This document shows positions 55,371 through 64,000 of a stretch of DNA of 64,000 bases, one piece after another. The DNA comes from Bacillus sp. FJAT-45350 (GTDB taxonomy: Bacteria; Bacillota; Bacilli; Bacillales; NISU01). Below the pieces are notes generated by a model. The model had not been told where the DNA came from and did no database searches. It saw nothing but the letters and a program-made list of their open reading frames with translations. The stretch spans positions 14,838 to 78,837 of the forward strand of contig NZ_NISU01000002.1 in the NCBI RefSeq assembly GCF_002335805.1, written 5' to 3'. Position 1 is the first letter of the stretch. Each line of letters opens with the position of its first letter. The translations under genes and the position numbers were made by a program.

Positions 55371-55826
55371 ATGAAAGTACAGACAAAGTATGTTGGAGAA
55401 GTAGAGGTAAGTGAAAGTAGAGTGATTCAGTTTGAAAAAGGACTTCCTGCCTTTGAAGAAGAAAAGGAATTTATAGTTCTTCCTTTCAGTGAAGATGAAT
55501 CAGCATTTTTTACATTACAGTCTGTGAATGATGTCGAAGTAGCGTTTATCATTGTGAACCCGTTTGGGTTTTATAGTGATTATAAGGTAAAGCTTTCTGA
55601 TGCAACAATTGATCAAATACAAGTGGAAAAGGAAGAAGACGTGGCAATTTTTGTAATGGTGACAGTGAAAGACCCATTTGCCCAGTCGACAGCCAATTTA
55701 CAAGCGCCGGTAGTTATCAATTTGAAAACGCAAAAAGGTAAGCAACAGGTGATGAGTGATAGTGGTTATCAAACAAAGCATATACTAATGCCCCAAGAGG
55801 CTACTAAAGTAGGGGAGGGCAAATAG
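55371..55826 (+). CDS. fliW: Flagellar assembly factor FliW
   Basis: The 151-aa protein starts at ATG 55371 (MKVQTKYVGEVEVSE), preceded by a weak GTGGTGA. Family features are RVIQFEKGLPAFEEEKEF, VAFIIVNPFGFYSDY and NLQAPVVINLKTQKGKQ. FliW binds CsrA and releases it from hag mRNA, and it also binds flagellin. It lies immediately before csrA, with stop and start adjacent. Confidence 0.94.
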   Translation: MKVQTKYVGEVEVSESRVIQFEKGLPAFEEEKEFIVLPFSEDESAFFTLQSVNDVEVAFIIVNPFGFYSDYKVKLSDATIDQIQVEKEEDVAIFVMVTVKDPFAQSTANLQAPVVINLKTQKGKQQVMSDSGYQTKHILMPQEATKVGEGK

Positions 55827-56063
55827 ATGCTAGTACTTACGAGAAAGCTAAAGGAATCTATCCAAATCGGTGATGATATTGAACTAATGGTACTCGCGAT
55901 TGAAGGAGACCAAGTGAAGCTAGGAATTAAAGCCCCAAAGAATGTGGACATCCATCGAAAAGAAATTTTCTTAGCGATACAGGAAGAAAACAATAAAGCT
56001 GCTACAGCTTCCGTAGATTCACTTAAGAAGTTCCTAGGTTCTACTCCCTCAGACAATAAGTAA
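55827..56063 (+). CDS. csrA: Carbon storage/translation regulator CsrA
   Basis: The 78-aa RNA-binding protein has the CsrA core [20 protein letters not shown] and the RNA-contacting [16 protein letters not shown]. It starts on the base after the fliW stop codon behind GGGAGGG. It represses translation of hag, and two fitting GGA hairpins are present in the hag leader. Confidence 0.96.
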   Translation: MLVLTRKLKESIQIGDDIELMVLAIEGDQVKLGIKAPKNVDIHRKEIFLAIQEENNKAATASVDSLKKFLGSTPSDNK

Positions 56064-56168
56064 TAAAACATAGTAAAAACTCTTCTCATAAACAGTTATT
56101 TACTATAAAGTAAGAACAGACGATCGTTGCTCTTGCCACGTGAAAATTGTGAATGGGAGTTGGAAATC

Positions 56169-56354
56169 ATGAGTAAAGAGGTAATTGAGGTAGTAAAGAA
56201 TCTTGAAAAGAAGATGGATGAGAGGTTTACTCGACATGAGGATTTACTTACACAATTAATTACAATGGTTGCTGAAACAAATAAACGATTAGACCGGTTT
56301 GAAATAGAAGTGAAGGAAGATGTTAGCGAGCTGGACAAACTCAAAGACTATTAG
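56169..56354 (+). CDS. Small coiled-coil protein, possibly frameshifted
   Basis: Start at ATG 56169 behind a weak GGGAGTTGG, giving 61 aa. An upstream in-frame ATG at 56127 would add 14 residues. The sequence is helical, with VKNLEKKMDERFTRHEDLL and ETNKRLDRFEIEVKEDV. Just after the stop, another frame continues with LLDSDVTLLFKESALQTREI and INRLVQAQQ before a stop near 56434. This looks like the expected continuation of such coiled-coil proteins, so a frameshift may have cut a longer gene. Function is unknown. Confidence 0.5.
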   Translation: MSKEVIEVVKNLEKKMDERFTRHEDLLTQLITMVAETNKRLDRFEIEVKEDVSELDKLKDY

Positions 56355-56757
56355 ATTCTGATGTTACCCTTCTTTTCAAAGAGAGCGCACTACAAACTCG
56401 AGAAATTAATCGGCTTGTGCAGGCGCAACAATAGAAAATATAGAAATACAGGACAGATTTTTGCAGAGGTGATGTGGGAGTTGTCCTATTTTAGTAATTT
56501 AGAATGCCAACAACCTTCTTAAGAAAGCAGACTATCATGAATGTAGTGATGTCTGCTTTTTCTATTTTTACTTTCAAAAAATGGAGAGGCTGTTATGGAA
56601 GAGAAAGTGCATAATCTAATCCTAAATTATGTGTTCCGAGTGATGAAATATTAGGTCAAGGCTCGCAATTACTTTCGCTAATTCAAAACTAATAACTCAG
56701 CATTCATAATTCAAATTCCTCCCTACACTTTTTTTTCTAAAAAATCTAAAATACTAC
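56355..56757. other. Non-coding region between csrA block and hag promoter
   Basis: It contains the possible frameshifted tail of the coiled-coil gene (56348-56434). A terminator AAAGCAGAC...GTCTGCTTTTT lies at about 56524-56562. A short heptamer-type tract (AATTCAAAACTAATAACTCAG and on, 56680-56717) follows. No other gene is evident. Confidence 0.6.
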
Positions 56758-56784
56758 TAAACTCTCACTAAAATATGACGATAA
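56758..56784 (+). promoter_or_regulatory. Sigma-D promoter of hag
   Basis: TAAA at 56758-56761 and GACGATAA at 56777-56784 are separated by 15 bases, matching TAAA-N15-GCCGATAA with one change. It gives a leader of about 105 bases. Confidence 0.8.
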
Positions 56785-56853
56785 TAATAGTGTAAGGCAG
56801 AATGTTACTATGGACGGCCGACGTAGTACATATTGCTTAAATAATAATTCTAA

Positions 56854-56894
56854 CCACAAGGATGTGGGCAGAACAAAATTCAAGGAGGAATTTT
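56854..56894 (+). promoter_or_regulatory. Two CsrA-binding hairpins in the hag leader
   Basis: Site 2 (56854-56867) is CCAC-AAGGAT-GTGG with GGA in the loop. Site 1 (56875-56894) is AAAATTC-AAGGAG-GAATTTT and places the Shine-Dalgarno sequence in the loop. This is the arrangement described for B. subtilis hag repression by CsrA. Confidence 0.75.
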
Positions 56895-56897
56895 ATT

Positions 56898-58703
56898 ATG
56901 ATTATTAACAATAATATCCCAGCGTTAAACACGTATCGTCAGATGGGCGCTAACCAAGGTGCAGCTGCAAACTCAATGGAGAAACTAGCTTCAGGTCTTC
57001 GTATCAACCGTGCAGGTGATGATGCTGCGGGTCTAGCTATCTCTGAAAAAATGAGAGCGCAAATCCGTGGTTTAGACCAAGCAAGCCGTAACTCTCAAGA
57101 TGGTATCTCAATGATCCAAACAGCTGAGGGTGCACTACAGGAGACACATAACATTCTACAACGTATGCGCGAGCTTGCTGTTCAAGCTTCAAATGATACA
57201 AACGTAGAAGTAGACCGTGAAGAGATCCAAAAAGAAATGAATCAGTTAACTTCTGAAATTAACCGTATTGGTAATACAACTGAGTTCAATACGCAAAAAA
57301 TCCTTAACGGTGGAATGGACTCCAAAGGAAATGATGTTATTACACCTGCTACTGCAGCTAAGTTTGGTGGAGTAGATTCAGCAGGGGATGCTTTAACTAC
57401 AGCATTTACACTTACAGCTGGAGGAACAATTTCAGCAACAACTGGTGCTACTGCCATTTCAGCTACGGGGTCAATTAAAGTAGGAGATACAACATTTAGT
57501 TTAAATGAGCTATTTGAATCTTACGGAGAAGCTGATGAAAATGGGAATTTCAATGCGGGGTTTGATGCATTAGATCAAGATAAATTTTTGGCAGATTTAA
57601 AGAATGTAACGTCTGGTGGTACTAAGTTATCAGATGTTGTTGATATAAAATTCAACAGTAGTAACCAGCTTGAAATGACTTCTAAGGCAGAAGGTGCCAA
57701 TGCTTCAATTACAGTAACAGTTGGCGGTGCTGATGAAGATTCAGTTGCAGGACTTTTTGGTTTTGGAGATGCAGCTACTTTAAATGGTGTAGGAAAGCAA
57801 ACGGGTGATCCAACTACTATTCAAAAACATGGTTTACAAGCAACTGGATCCTTTGACATGACAGGCACTTTCACAGTTAAAAAAGGCGATGGCATGACGA
57901 TTAAAATTGAAGGTGAGAATGCAGTAGACATTAAGTTCAATCAAGAAAAAACATATACTGTGGACACTTCTAGTGATGATTATGAATTACAACAAGATGC
58001 GATGCGTGCAGAATTCATTAAAGATTTAAATGCAGCTCTTCAAAATGCTGGATTGGATGGAAAAGTAACTGCTTCACTATCTAAAGATAATGAAATACAG
58101 TTAATCTCAGAGACAGGAAAAGACATTGAGATTACAAAGATTTCAGATAGTATTAAAGATAACACGGGACTTGATACAAATGCTGAACTAGGAAATGTAC
58201 AGCAGATAGTTGGACCTGGAGCACAAGGTTCAGGGTTTACCGCTAAGTTCCAAATTGGAGCAAATACTGGTCAGTCAATTAATTTAAATATTAATGACAT
58301 GAGAGCTTCTGCATTAGGTATTACAGGTAATGCAGGTCAACAAGGATTCTCTAAAGATAATAATGTAACGAATGGTACAAATGATATTAAAGCAGAAGCA
58401 GCATTAGATGTTTCAACACATGAAAGTGCATCTGCGGCAATAACGACAATTAACAATGCGATTGAGAAAGTATCAGGAGAACGTTCTAACCTAGGTGCGA
58501 TTCAAAATCGTTTAGAGCACACGATTTCTAACTTAAATAACGCTTCTGAAAATTTACAAGCTGCTGAATCGCGTATCCGTGACGTTGATATGGCTCGTGA
58601 AGTAATGGAAATGACTAAAAACAACATTCTTTCACAGGCATCTCAATCTATGCTTGCTCAAGCAAACCAACAACCACAATCAGTATTACAGTTACTTGGA
58701 TAA
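56898..58703 (+). CDS. hag: Flagellin (Hag) with a long central domain
   Basis: The start is ATG 56898 behind AAGGAGGA. The ORF extends upstream to 56862, but that would lie in the leader. The 601-aa flagellin has conserved D0/D1 ends: [40 protein letters not shown] and [14 protein letters not shown] at the start. The C-terminal helix has [20 protein letters not shown] and [20 protein letters not shown]. The central part, about 145-505, is a variable surface region absent from the 304-aa B. subtilis protein. The gene is followed by a Maf-type glycosylation gene. Confidence 0.96.
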   Translation: MIINNNIPALNTYRQMGANQGAAANSMEKLASGLRINRAGDDAAGLAISEKMRAQIRGLDQASRNSQDGISMIQTAEGALQETHNILQRMRELAVQASNDTNVEVDREEIQKEMNQLTSEINRIGNTTEFNTQKILNGGMDSKGNDVITPATAAKFGGVDSAGDALTTAFTLTAGGTISATTGATAISATGSIKVGDTTFSLNELFESYGEADENGNFNAGFDALDQDKFLADLKNVTSGGTKLSDVVDIKFNSSNQLEMTSKAEGANASITVTVGGADEDSVAGLFGFGDAATLNGVGKQTGDPTTIQKHGLQATGSFDMTGTFTVKKGDGMTIKIEGENAVDIKFNQEKTYTVDTSSDDYELQQDAMRAEFIKDLNAALQNAGLDGKVTASLSKDNEIQLISETGKDIEITKISDSIKDNTGLDTNAELGNVQQIVGPGAQGSGFTAKFQIGANTGQSINLNINDMRASALGITGNAGQQGFSKDNNVTNGTNDIKAEAALDVSTHESASAAITTINNAIEKVSGERSNLGAIQNRLEHTISNLNNASENLQAAESRIRDVDMAREVMEMTKNNILSQASQSMLAQANQQPQSVLQLLG

Positions 58704-58711
58704 ATAATATC

Positions 58712-58748
58712 GTATTAGAGACTCTAGCTATGCTAGGGTCTCTAATAC
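58712..58748. terminator. Hairpin after hag
   Basis: GTATTAGAGACTCTAGC pairs with GCTAGGGTCTCTAATAC around TAT. There is no T run, so it may serve as an mRNA end-stabilising hairpin or partial terminator before the maf gene. Confidence 0.6.
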
Positions 58749-58773
58749 TAGTTATACATTTAAGGTGGTAATT

Positions 58774-60684
58774 ATGGAAAAAAATTATCAATTATTACAA
58801 GAAAAAAATAAGCCTCTATTTGACTTAATTGTGAGAGATGCAAGTAGTGACGGGGTGCAACCCATTCGAGCAAAAAATGGAGAATGGGTATTAAAAGTCA
58901 GTACTCTTGATAATAGAGAAATTTATAGTAATAGTAAGTACGACCCAAAAAGTAACATTAAAAAGCTATTAGAACCTGTAGATTTTGATTCTAGTGTAAT
59001 TATGTGTATTGGACTAGGTATGGGTTATGAAGTAAAAGAAATTATTGCTCGTAAGGCTAAAGGGACAAAAGTACTAATTCTAGAACCAAACCTTAATATA
59101 TTAAAAATGGCATTAGAATATAATGATTTAGAAGAAGTACTGTCTTCTAACTATGTCTTTTTGGCAGGGGGCAATTTAGAGAATATAAAGTATCAACTAA
59201 AAGTTTTAAAAGGAAGTATGATGTATTTTTTAACTAAATCTCCAGAAATGGTGTTTTTGCCATATGGCTTAAAGGTATACGACCAAACCTCTCTAAAAGA
59301 AATAATTTATGAAATGAAAAATACGGTAGTTGCCCAACTAAAAGGTGTGGGGAATAGTGTTGAAGACACACTTCTAGGGATTAATCACACTTTTTCTAAT
59401 ATGGAGCATATATTAGACTCTCCTAATATTTTCAATTTAGAAAAATTATATAAAGGATATCCTGCTATCTGTGTAGCAGCTGGTCCCTCTTTAGAAAAGA
59501 ATATTGACATGTTGAGGGAAGTACAGGATAAAGCATTAATTTTTTGTGCGGATACAATATATGAAAAGCTGTTAGATAATGGGATAGTAGCTGATGGCAT
59601 TTCTATTATTGAAAGGCCGAAGAAAGTATATAATATATTATATAAAGGTAAATCTGAAGTGTTTCATGAAAATACTGCATTGCTTGCTAATATGGTAGTA
59701 TATCCGAAGATTTTGCAAGAGTACCCAGGAGTTAAAGTGATTTATAGTCGAACAGGTACGACATTTGATAGAAGTTTGGGAGAGAGTATTCCGTCATTAA
59801 ATAATTTGGATATTGGTCAAAGTTGTGCTCATGTAAGTTTTGCTACAGCCAAAGCATTAAAATGTGATCCGATAATTTTATTAGGACAAGACTTAGCATA
59901 TGGTGAAACTGGATTTACTCACGCTCGAGGTACTTATGCAGAAAATAACACGGAATCGGATAATAATGGACAGGAAACTATATTTGTAACGAGTTATAAT
60001 CAAGATAACGTTGTTAAAACTACCCCTATTTGGGATATGTTTAGAAGATGGTTTGAAAGTGTTATACAAATAGATGGCTCCTTTACTTATATTAATGCAA
60101 CCGAAGGTGGAGCTTATATAGACGGAGCAATTCATATGTCTTTTAAAGAAGCCATTGAAAAGTATCTGAAGGAGAGTGAACCCAAGAAGTCTTTTATGGA
60201 ATCCATTAAAATAAATTGTGAAACGGGTAACCAAAGTAATAGGAAAATTGCTACAAAATTTTTAAATGAGGAGCTTAAAACTTTAAAAGAAGTTGAAAGT
60301 AAACTTGATAAAATCGAGAGTAATCTAACGATGATAGATAGGATTATGAACAAGGAAATTGAAAAAGTTAAACTAAAGAAGGCAATTCGAACATTTGAGA
60401 GCACAATGACCAATTTACATGATTTATTTGAGCATTCATTAACTTTTAAGCAAATAATTCAACCTTTAATCGTGCAGTTAGTTCAGTTTGTACAAAGTAA
60501 TACAGTTGTAAAGGAAATTAAAGAATTTGAAGTGTTTTATCAATATGTATTAAGTAAAACATTGCAAATAAAAGAACTACTAAAAATGACGATAAAAGAG
60601 TATGAAAGAGGATTGAAAATTCTTCGTACCGGAGTAGTTGATACAATTGACACACCTTGGATGGGAGAAATGTACGAGGACTAG
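58774..60684 (+). CDS. Motility-associated factor (Maf) family flagellin glycosyltransferase
   Basis: The 636-aa protein starts at ATG 58774 behind TAAGGTGG. It matches the Maf/DUF115 family, with VIMCIGLGMGYEVKEIIARK and VLILEPNLNILKMAL. The central DUF115 (MptE-like) core has ICVAAGPSLEKNIDMLRE and IFCADTIYEKLLDNGIVADG. The later region has DPIILLGQDLAYGETGFTHA. Maf proteins move nonulosonic acids (pseudaminic or legionaminic acid) onto flagellin in Campylobacter, Aeromonas and Geobacillus. Position right after hag supports flagellin as the target. No nonulosonic acid synthesis genes are in the window. Confidence 0.88.
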   Translation: MEKNYQLLQEKNKPLFDLIVRDASSDGVQPIRAKNGEWVLKVSTLDNREIYSNSKYDPKSNIKKLLEPVDFDSSVIMCIGLGMGYEVKEIIARKAKGTKVLILEPNLNILKMALEYNDLEEVLSSNYVFLAGGNLENIKYQLKVLKGSMMYFLTKSPEMVFLPYGLKVYDQTSLKEIIYEMKNTVVAQLKGVGNSVEDTLLGINHTFSNMEHILDSPNIFNLEKLYKGYPAICVAAGPSLEKNIDMLREVQDKALIFCADTIYEKLLDNGIVADGISIIERPKKVYNILYKGKSEVFHENTALLANMVVYPKILQEYPGVKVIYSRTGTTFDRSLGESIPSLNNLDIGQSCAHVSFATAKALKCDPIILLGQDLAYGETGFTHARGTYAENNTESDNNGQETIFVTSYNQDNVVKTTPIWDMFRRWFESVIQIDGSFTYINATEGGAYIDGAIHMSFKEAIEKYLKESEPKKSFMESIKINCETGNQSNRKIATKFLNEELKTLKEVESKLDKIESNLTMIDRIMNKEIEKVKLKKAIRTFESTMTNLHDLFEHSLTFKQIIQPLIVQLVQFVQSNTVVKEIKEFEVFYQYVLSKTLQIKELLKMTIKEYERGLKILRTGVVDTIDTPWMGEMYED

Positions 60685-60695
60685 GAGGAAAGATA

Positions 60696-61043
60696 ATGAG
60701 TGAAGAAAAGCTGATGGTAGAAACCTTAGAATCACTACGTGAATATAATACTAAACTGATAAGTGGGATTAAAGGTTTTAGTAATAAATTGGAAAATGGA
60801 CAAAGAGAAGAGGCATTTTCCCTGTTGCCACAAATAGTAGAAGGTTTAGATTGGGTAACAAAAGCTATTGAACTAACTTTAGACAAGCAACAGTTTAAAA
60901 TAAATATTGAAGTTTTTAACGAAGGATTAAACGAGATGGCTGAAGCGATTGAAAATAACGATGAAATACTTTTAACGGATATACTTAGTTATGAAATCAT
61001 TCCTAAATTAGAGGAATGGCAAAATGAGAACTTTAAGAATTAG
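60696..61043 (+). CDS. Small helical protein of unknown function next to maf
   Basis: The 115-aa protein starts at ATG 60696 behind TAGGAGGA, 11 bases after the maf stop codon. It is predicted to be all-helical, with EKLMVETLESLREYNTKLI, GFSNKLENGQREEAF and DILSYEIIPKLEEWQ. I do not recognise a family. Coupling to the maf gene suggests a helper or chaperone in flagellin modification (inference). Confidence 0.65.
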   Translation: MSEEKLMVETLESLREYNTKLISGIKGFSNKLENGQREEAFSLLPQIVEGLDWVTKAIELTLDKQQFKINIEVFNEGLNEMAEAIENNDEILLTDILSYEIIPKLEEWQNENFKN

Positions 61044-62179
61044 TTTTGATATTTAATTTAAAAATGTACTCTAATATACTATTAGAAAGCAATATGTCAA
61101 GAGAAGTTATAGATTTAGAATGTGTTTTTTCTAGTAACAGTTTTCCTAGGTAACTTGAGAATGGTGATTCACAGTAACTGACAAATACCAAATCTTCAAC
61201 TTTTAGCCACCATTTAAGAGAGAGCTCAATTTTTTTTCGAAAATTAAAAAAGGAATAGATATTGGTTTAAGAAAGTTGAAAAATTAGAGAATCAAGATTT
61301 TGAAGAGTTATTTAAACATATAAACGTTGGAAATTGGAGATACTACAATCCTCCTTTATGTATCCATATAGTAAAGGTTATATTGAGGATGTAAATAATT
61401 TAGCAAAAGTTTTTAAGCCTATTTCTTATGGAATAAAGAGCTTCGAAAGACTATGAAAAAAATATTAAGGCGACAAATGGTTAAAACCAATGCGGCTTAA
61501 CCCAATCTAAAGAGAAAAAATGGGAAAATTATACACCACAACGTTTGCCAGGGAGCCTTCTCTTTTGGTCCACTTTCGCTACTTCAATAAGAGAAAATCT
61601 ATATTGTGCGTTTCAGTTCTGTTTTTATTGTCTAATTCCATAAATTGTTCCGGTGATTTTCAGGGATTGTGAATCCAACCGGATTATCTCTTCTCGGCTG
61701 TTTCATAGCCTTGATGGAAGTTTCTTAATTAAGTATTGAATATTAATTTTCAACATTAGTAGGCTACGTGTAATCTTCTATGCTAACTTATTTTTTGTTG
61801 AAAATTACGAAGTTACCGTACTTAATAGTAAGATAGGCTATAGATTAGATTTTTGGTATTCTAGTAGAAACAATAAGGGTAAGCCCTACTTCTAACAACG
61901 CATATAAAGAGGCAGCACCTCCTGGACGATACATGAATCATATAAAGGAGGTGCTTTTCTTATGCCACAAAAAATTAACAATTGTCACCATTACACTTCA
62001 ACTTGAAATCAAAAATCTCGGCAAATCTACGCCTCCTACAACACTTTCAATGAGCACTTGCATGATTAAAACAGCAAACGCTGAAATCTCCATCTCCCAC
62101 GCGTAGATGAGCGTACCATCCAAGCCATAATGAGGGAGTTGAAACATCTATGAAACACAATTATTGAAACGTGAAAAAT
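61044..62179. other. Decayed intergenic region without intact genes
   Basis: About 1.1 kb with stop codons in all frames. Bases about 61253-61450 retain a coding-like AT-rich texture (DFEELFKHINVGNWRYYNPP in one frame) that breaks off by frameshift. Bases 61510-61740 hold no recognised feature. At 61915-61954 an inverted repeat GCACCTCC/GGAGGTGC precedes TTTTC, a terminator-like structure. Bases 61960-62160 look like a transposase-type relic broken by stops. This is probably a graveyard of lost genes and insertion elements. Confidence 0.5.
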
Positions 62180-63592
62180 CACTAGTGTTGCATTAATTAA
62201 TTTCAAATATTAAAAAGACTCAAAATCTTCAATAATCTCATTTTACGCACAGAAAAAGTCCTTTATAATGGATAAGTCAGGTGGTAACCCGTCCAAATCC
62301 ACTAAAAAAGGACTCACACTATGGACAAGATTACACGAAAAACTTCATTTGGACAATGGTTTTCACCCATTAACCTTCAATTATTTGAAGAAAACGTGAA
62401 AACGTTGAAATTAGATTACTATACAAAAAAGTTAACGACCGAATCATTTCTAAAATTACTTCTTTTTGCACAACTTCAAGAAATCGAAAGTCTTCATGCA
62501 CTGGGCGATAGTCTTTTTGATGACAAGCTGCAAAAAGAAGTTAACCTAGATTCTATCAGTATCTCTCAGCTATCACGGCGATTAAATAATATGAATCCTG
62601 ACTTATTTCAAAAGCTTTTCTTAGATCTAGTAGCACAAATTCATGTCAAAACACACCCTACAAAACTGATTATGCCGTTAAAAATCATTGATTCAAGCAC
62701 ATTGCCACTTAATTTGACCCATCATAAATGGGCTAAGTTCCGCAAAACAAAAGCGGGAGTTAAGGTGCATTTGCGTCTTGTGTTTATGGAAAATGGACTT
62801 TCCTATCCTGAAAAAGCTGTTATTACAACGGCAAAAGAACACGATCGTGGTCAACTTGAAGTGATGATTGATAACAAAGAATGCATGTATGTGTTTGACC
62901 GTGGTTACCTTGATTACGAGCGATTTGATCGCATGACGGATGATGGCTACTTTTTTCTTTCAAGACTACGTAAAAATGCGGTCGTACGCGAAGTTTATGA
63001 ATTTAAACTACCAGAAGGTTCAGCAGTATTATCAGATCAAATGGTATTGATTGGTACAACTCAAAACCGTAGTGAAAATTACTTTCGCCTATTAAAAGTG
63101 AAGGATTCAAAAGGAAATGAGCTTCATTTAATCACTAACCGTTTTGATTTGAGTGCTGAAGAGATTTCTGAGATGTATAAATCACGCTGGGCAATTGAAC
63201 TGTTTTTCAAATGGATAAAACAGCATCTCAACATTAAAAAGTTCTATGGTCACAGCGAATGGGCGATTCAAAATCAAGTGTTTATTGCACTGATTGTTTT
63301 TTGCCTGCATGTTCTCGTTCAAATCGAAACGAATAGCAAGCGAAAAACCTTACAAATTAGCCGTTATTTAAGGGCTGCGCTATGGAAACCAGCGTATATC
63401 TGGATTCGAAAAATTGAAGGAAAAGCAGTCCCTTAATAAACAAATTGTCGTCGTTACTTATGCTCAATTGTAAAAAAAATCCAAATGGATGGAACCACCT
63501 TTGGTTAGGTATTTCCTTTTTTGGCTCTAAGCAGAGAAAACATTAAAACTGAAAATTCCAACAATATTTATGCAACACTAGTGGTGAAAAAT
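62171..63592. mobile_element. Intact IS4-family insertion sequence with 9-bp target duplication
   Basis: The element spans 62180-63583 (1404 bp). Inverted terminal repeats start CACTAGTGTTGCAT at both ends (62180-62193 and 63570-63583, minus strand) and continue with weaker pairing. The 9-base sequence GTGAAAAAT is repeated exactly at 62171-62179 and 63584-63592 as a target-site duplication. One transposase gene fills it. Length, ends and target size fit the IS4Bsu1-like branch of IS4 as I know it. Complete ends and intact transposase suggest a recent insertion. Confidence 0.9.
62321..63436 (+). CDS. IS4-family transposase (IS4Bsu1-like)
   Basis: The 371-aa DDE transposase is complete. The DDE residues are visible in LKIIDSSTLPL, MYVFDRGYLDYERF and the IS4 signature YKSRWAIELFFKWIKQHL (Y-x2-R-x3-E-x6-K). 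The N-terminal QWFSPINLQLFEENVK and KTKAGVKVHLRL segments fit the IS4Bsu1 group. It ends 147 bases before the right inverted repeat, with no sign of damage. Confidence 0.93.
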   Translation: MDKITRKTSFGQWFSPINLQLFEENVKTLKLDYYTKKLTTESFLKLLLFAQLQEIESLHALGDSLFDDKLQKEVNLDSISISQLSRRLNNMNPDLFQKLFLDLVAQIHVKTHPTKLIMPLKIIDSSTLPLNLTHHKWAKFRKTKAGVKVHLRLVFMENGLSYPEKAVITTAKEHDRGQLEVMIDNKECMYVFDRGYLDYERFDRMTDDGYFFLSRLRKNAVVREVYEFKLPEGSAVLSDQMVLIGTTQNRSENYFRLLKVKDSKGNELHLITNRFDLSAEEISEMYKSRWAIELFFKWIKQHLNIKKFYGHSEWAIQNQVFIALIVFCLHVLVQIETNSKRKTLQISRYLRAALWKPAYIWIRKIEGKAVP

Positions 63593-64000
63593 ATATATAT
63601 CATTTGTGAGAAGACTGATATGCGAAAAGGCATTGACGGATTAACCACACTAATTCAGCGTTTAACTAAGCTTTTTTATGGATTTAAAACAGAGAAACCT
63701 ATATATAATTCGCCCGATGGGCAACTGTCATTATTTGAGGATGATCCATCATTTAGTTTTTCTGAGCATACAGAAGAACAAAGCCAACAGACGAATTCTT
63801 ATACTGTTGTTTTTAAAATTCAAAAGAAAAAAAGAAATGACTCCTAGCGTGATGATGTAGAGGAAGAAGAAGTTTACCATCACCCAGAAAACCCCGTCTG
63901 TGATTGTTATCAAAGGAAAATGATTGAAGTTAGTCGTTACATAGCTCGTGAAAAAGCATCTTTATTCCTGCAAATATGAAGAAAGTACAGCATGTCGAAC
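63584..64000 (+). pseudogene. Collapsed IS66-family remnant (tnpB fused to tnpC), cut by window end
   Basis: The frame begins with VKNIYIICEKTDMRKGIDGL, the start of IS66 TnpB. It passes after about 30 residues directly into the N-terminal part of TnpC (LFYGFKTEKPIYNSPDGQLS and the EEQSQQTNSYTVV segment). The rest of tnpB and the junction are missing. An in-frame TAG at 63845-63847 and a later TGA (about 63977-63979) interrupt it. The cysteine region VYHHPENPVCDCYQRKM of TnpC is still readable between them. The IS4 element has landed at the very beginning of the tnpB part. The right end of the IS66 remnant lies outside the window. Confidence 0.78.

Noticed and set aside
61960-62160. Short frame with a good ribosome binding site (GGAGG) and ATG
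   Set aside because: Stops after about 14 codons, and all three frames are interrupted. Kept only as a probable relic within the decayed zone.
63521-63583. Start of a 108-codon gene at ATG 63521
   Set aside because: This start lies inside the right end of the IS4 element. The gene-like part behind it is the IS66 remnant, so the frame is a chance fusion.

Overview
The window is a low-GC Firmicute chromosome segment of the family Bacillaceae. Evidence: strong Shine-Dalgarno sites, frequent GTG/TTG starts, the B. subtilis-type order degS-degU-degV-comFA-comFC-yvyF-flgM-flgN-flgK-flgL-yviE-fliW-csrA-hag, and a secA2/slaP/csaB S-layer locus of the B. anthracis kind. An S-layer-bearing, motile, possibly alkaliphilic genus (Anaerobacillus/Alkalihalobacillus-like) would fit, but the genus cannot be fixed from this sequence alone.

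Region 1 (1-25.8 kb) is a cell-surface locus. After a truncated IS110-type transposase come ten secreted proteins and two SLAP-domain S-layer assembly factors. Five secreted proteins carry SLH triplets: a GH3 hexosaminidase, a 1051-aa S-layer-like protein, a 613-aa SLH protein, a phosphodiester glycosidase and a glucosaminidase. Four carry the so-called copper amine oxidase N-terminal (stalk) domain: a CAP protein, an L,D-transpeptidase, a protein of unknown function and an amidase (a fifth, a D,D-carboxypeptidase, lies further downstream). One is a TolC-like protein. The block ends with slaP and secA2, the dedicated export system.

Region 2 (26-36.4 kb) makes the secondary cell-wall polymer that SLH domains bind: tagA-like glycosyltransferase, flippase, DUF5693 protein and csaB pyruvyl transferase in one tightly packed operon. 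It is followed by the stalk-flanked D,D-carboxypeptidase, tagO, a coiled-coil protein and an LCP-family ligase. Region 3 (36.5-42.6 kb) is an oligopeptide/dipeptide ABC transporter with a strong CcpA cre-like site. A nucleotidyltransferase pseudogene follows.

Region 4 (43-58.7 kb) holds the IMPACT-family gene, degSU, degV, comFA/comFC and the late flagellar genes through hag. It differs from B. subtilis in three ways. comFB is missing, a HEPN-MNT toxin-antitoxin pair sits between yviE and fliW, and nearly every intergenic gap contains degenerate 7-bp tandem repeats. A cluster of five DnaA boxes lies in front of comFA. The hag leader shows a sigma-D promoter and two CsrA-type GGA hairpins. Region 5 (58.7-64 kb) has a Maf-type flagellin glycosylation gene and a small unknown partner. 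It ends in a decayed zone with an intact IS4-family element (perfect 9-bp target duplication) inserted into a collapsed IS66 remnant.

No rRNA, tRNA or CRISPR array was recognised.
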